From an uncultured Clostridia bacterium (GTDB taxonomy: Bacteria > Bacillota > Clostridia > UBA1381): a stretch of DNA of 14,030 bases. The notes below the pieces were generated by a model. The model had not been told where the DNA came from. It was given only the letters and a program-made list of their open reading frames with translations, and searched no databases. This document shows, in pieces, positions 13,990 to 14,030 of this stretch; the first letter of the stretch is position 1; the number at the start of each line of letters is the position of its first letter. The position numbers were made by a program, and so were the translations under genes. The DNA is taken from positions 1 through 14,030 of the forward strand of contig CAKSRS010000061.1 of NCBI GenBank assembly GCA_934487205.1, written 5' to 3'.

Positions 13990-14030
13990 ATGGGATACAA
14001 ATGCAGTTTTATGGATAATGAGACATACAC
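13990..14030 (+). CDS. Start of the next tail gene (partial)
   Basis: Only 13 codons are inside the window (MGYKCSFMDNETY). A good RBS, GAGGGTGA (13978-13985), overlaps the stop of the previous gene and precedes ATG 13990, so the start is well supported. Position after a Gp37-like hub suggests another tail-tip or baseplate protein, but the family cannot be named from so little sequence. Confidence 0.7.
   Translation, partial: MGYKCSFMDNETY

Noticed and set aside
4821..14026. A 16-base exact direct repeat, ATGGATAATGAGACAT, at 4821-4836 and 14011-14026, encoding MDNET in two different genes
   Set aside because: Both copies are in frame inside unrelated genes with no flanking similarity, so this is best explained as coincidence or common codon choice rather than an att site or recombination repeat.
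1..14030. CRISPR arrays, tRNA genes, insertion sequences, toxin-antitoxin pairs or retron-like elements
   Set aside because: No regularly spaced repeats, cloverleaf patterns, transposase motifs or reverse transcriptase motifs were seen in the window.

Overview
The window is the left part of the late (structural) region of a tailed, HK97-type siphovirus. It is most likely a prophage of a low-to-medium-GC Clostridia-type Firmicute. The host guess rests on strong AGGAGG-like ribosome binding sites, frequent GTG and TTG starts, TTGA/TG-TATAAT-type promoters and the gene families present; no single marker fixes a genus. Every recognised gene is on the + strand. No integrase, lysis, replication or tail-fibre genes lie inside the window, so whether the phage is active cannot be judged.

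Layout. Positions 1-634 hold the end of the early/regulatory region: a gene tail, a small unknown gene and a sigma-70-region-4-like phage regulator. Positions 640-720 carry a promoter-like site and a hairpin. Next is the packaging module: HNH endonuclease (794-1111), a GC-tract/inverted-repeat segment that may contain cos (1112-1222), a P27-like small terminase and the large terminase. The head module follows: portal, ClpP-like prohead protease and HK97-fold major capsid. The neck module is a gp6-like connector, a head-closure protein, an HK97-gp10-like protein and a tail terminator. The tail module is a major tail protein with a C-terminal X2-like domain, the tail assembly chaperone with a -1 frameshift extension, a 984-residue tape measure, the distal tail protein (Dit), a Gp37-like tail protein and the first codons of one more gene.

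The genes are packed with 4-11 nt overlaps or very short gaps, as expected of one late operon. The assembly logic is standard: HNH, TerS and TerL cut and pump DNA through the portal; the protease matures the capsid; the neck proteins join the head to a tail tube of major tail protein whose length is set by the tape measure with the gpG/gpGT chaperones; Dit and the Gp37-like protein start the tail tip.

Points that stand out: (1) a self-contained promoter-gene-terminator cassette (8935-9247) encoding a 70-residue membrane protein between the chaperone and tape-measure genes, which looks like a phage 'moron'; (2) a 12-base extended -10 motif, GTGTGATATRAT, with the same 18-bp spacing, shared by that promoter and the one just after the sigma-like gene; (3) a previously unmarked gpGT extension reached through an A-run slippery site; (4) an X2 domain fused to the major tail protein; (5) terminator-like hairpins inside the late operon, one of them within the protease coding sequence. 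I did not find a clearly new defence or mobile system here; the membrane-protein cassette is the best candidate for undescribed biology.
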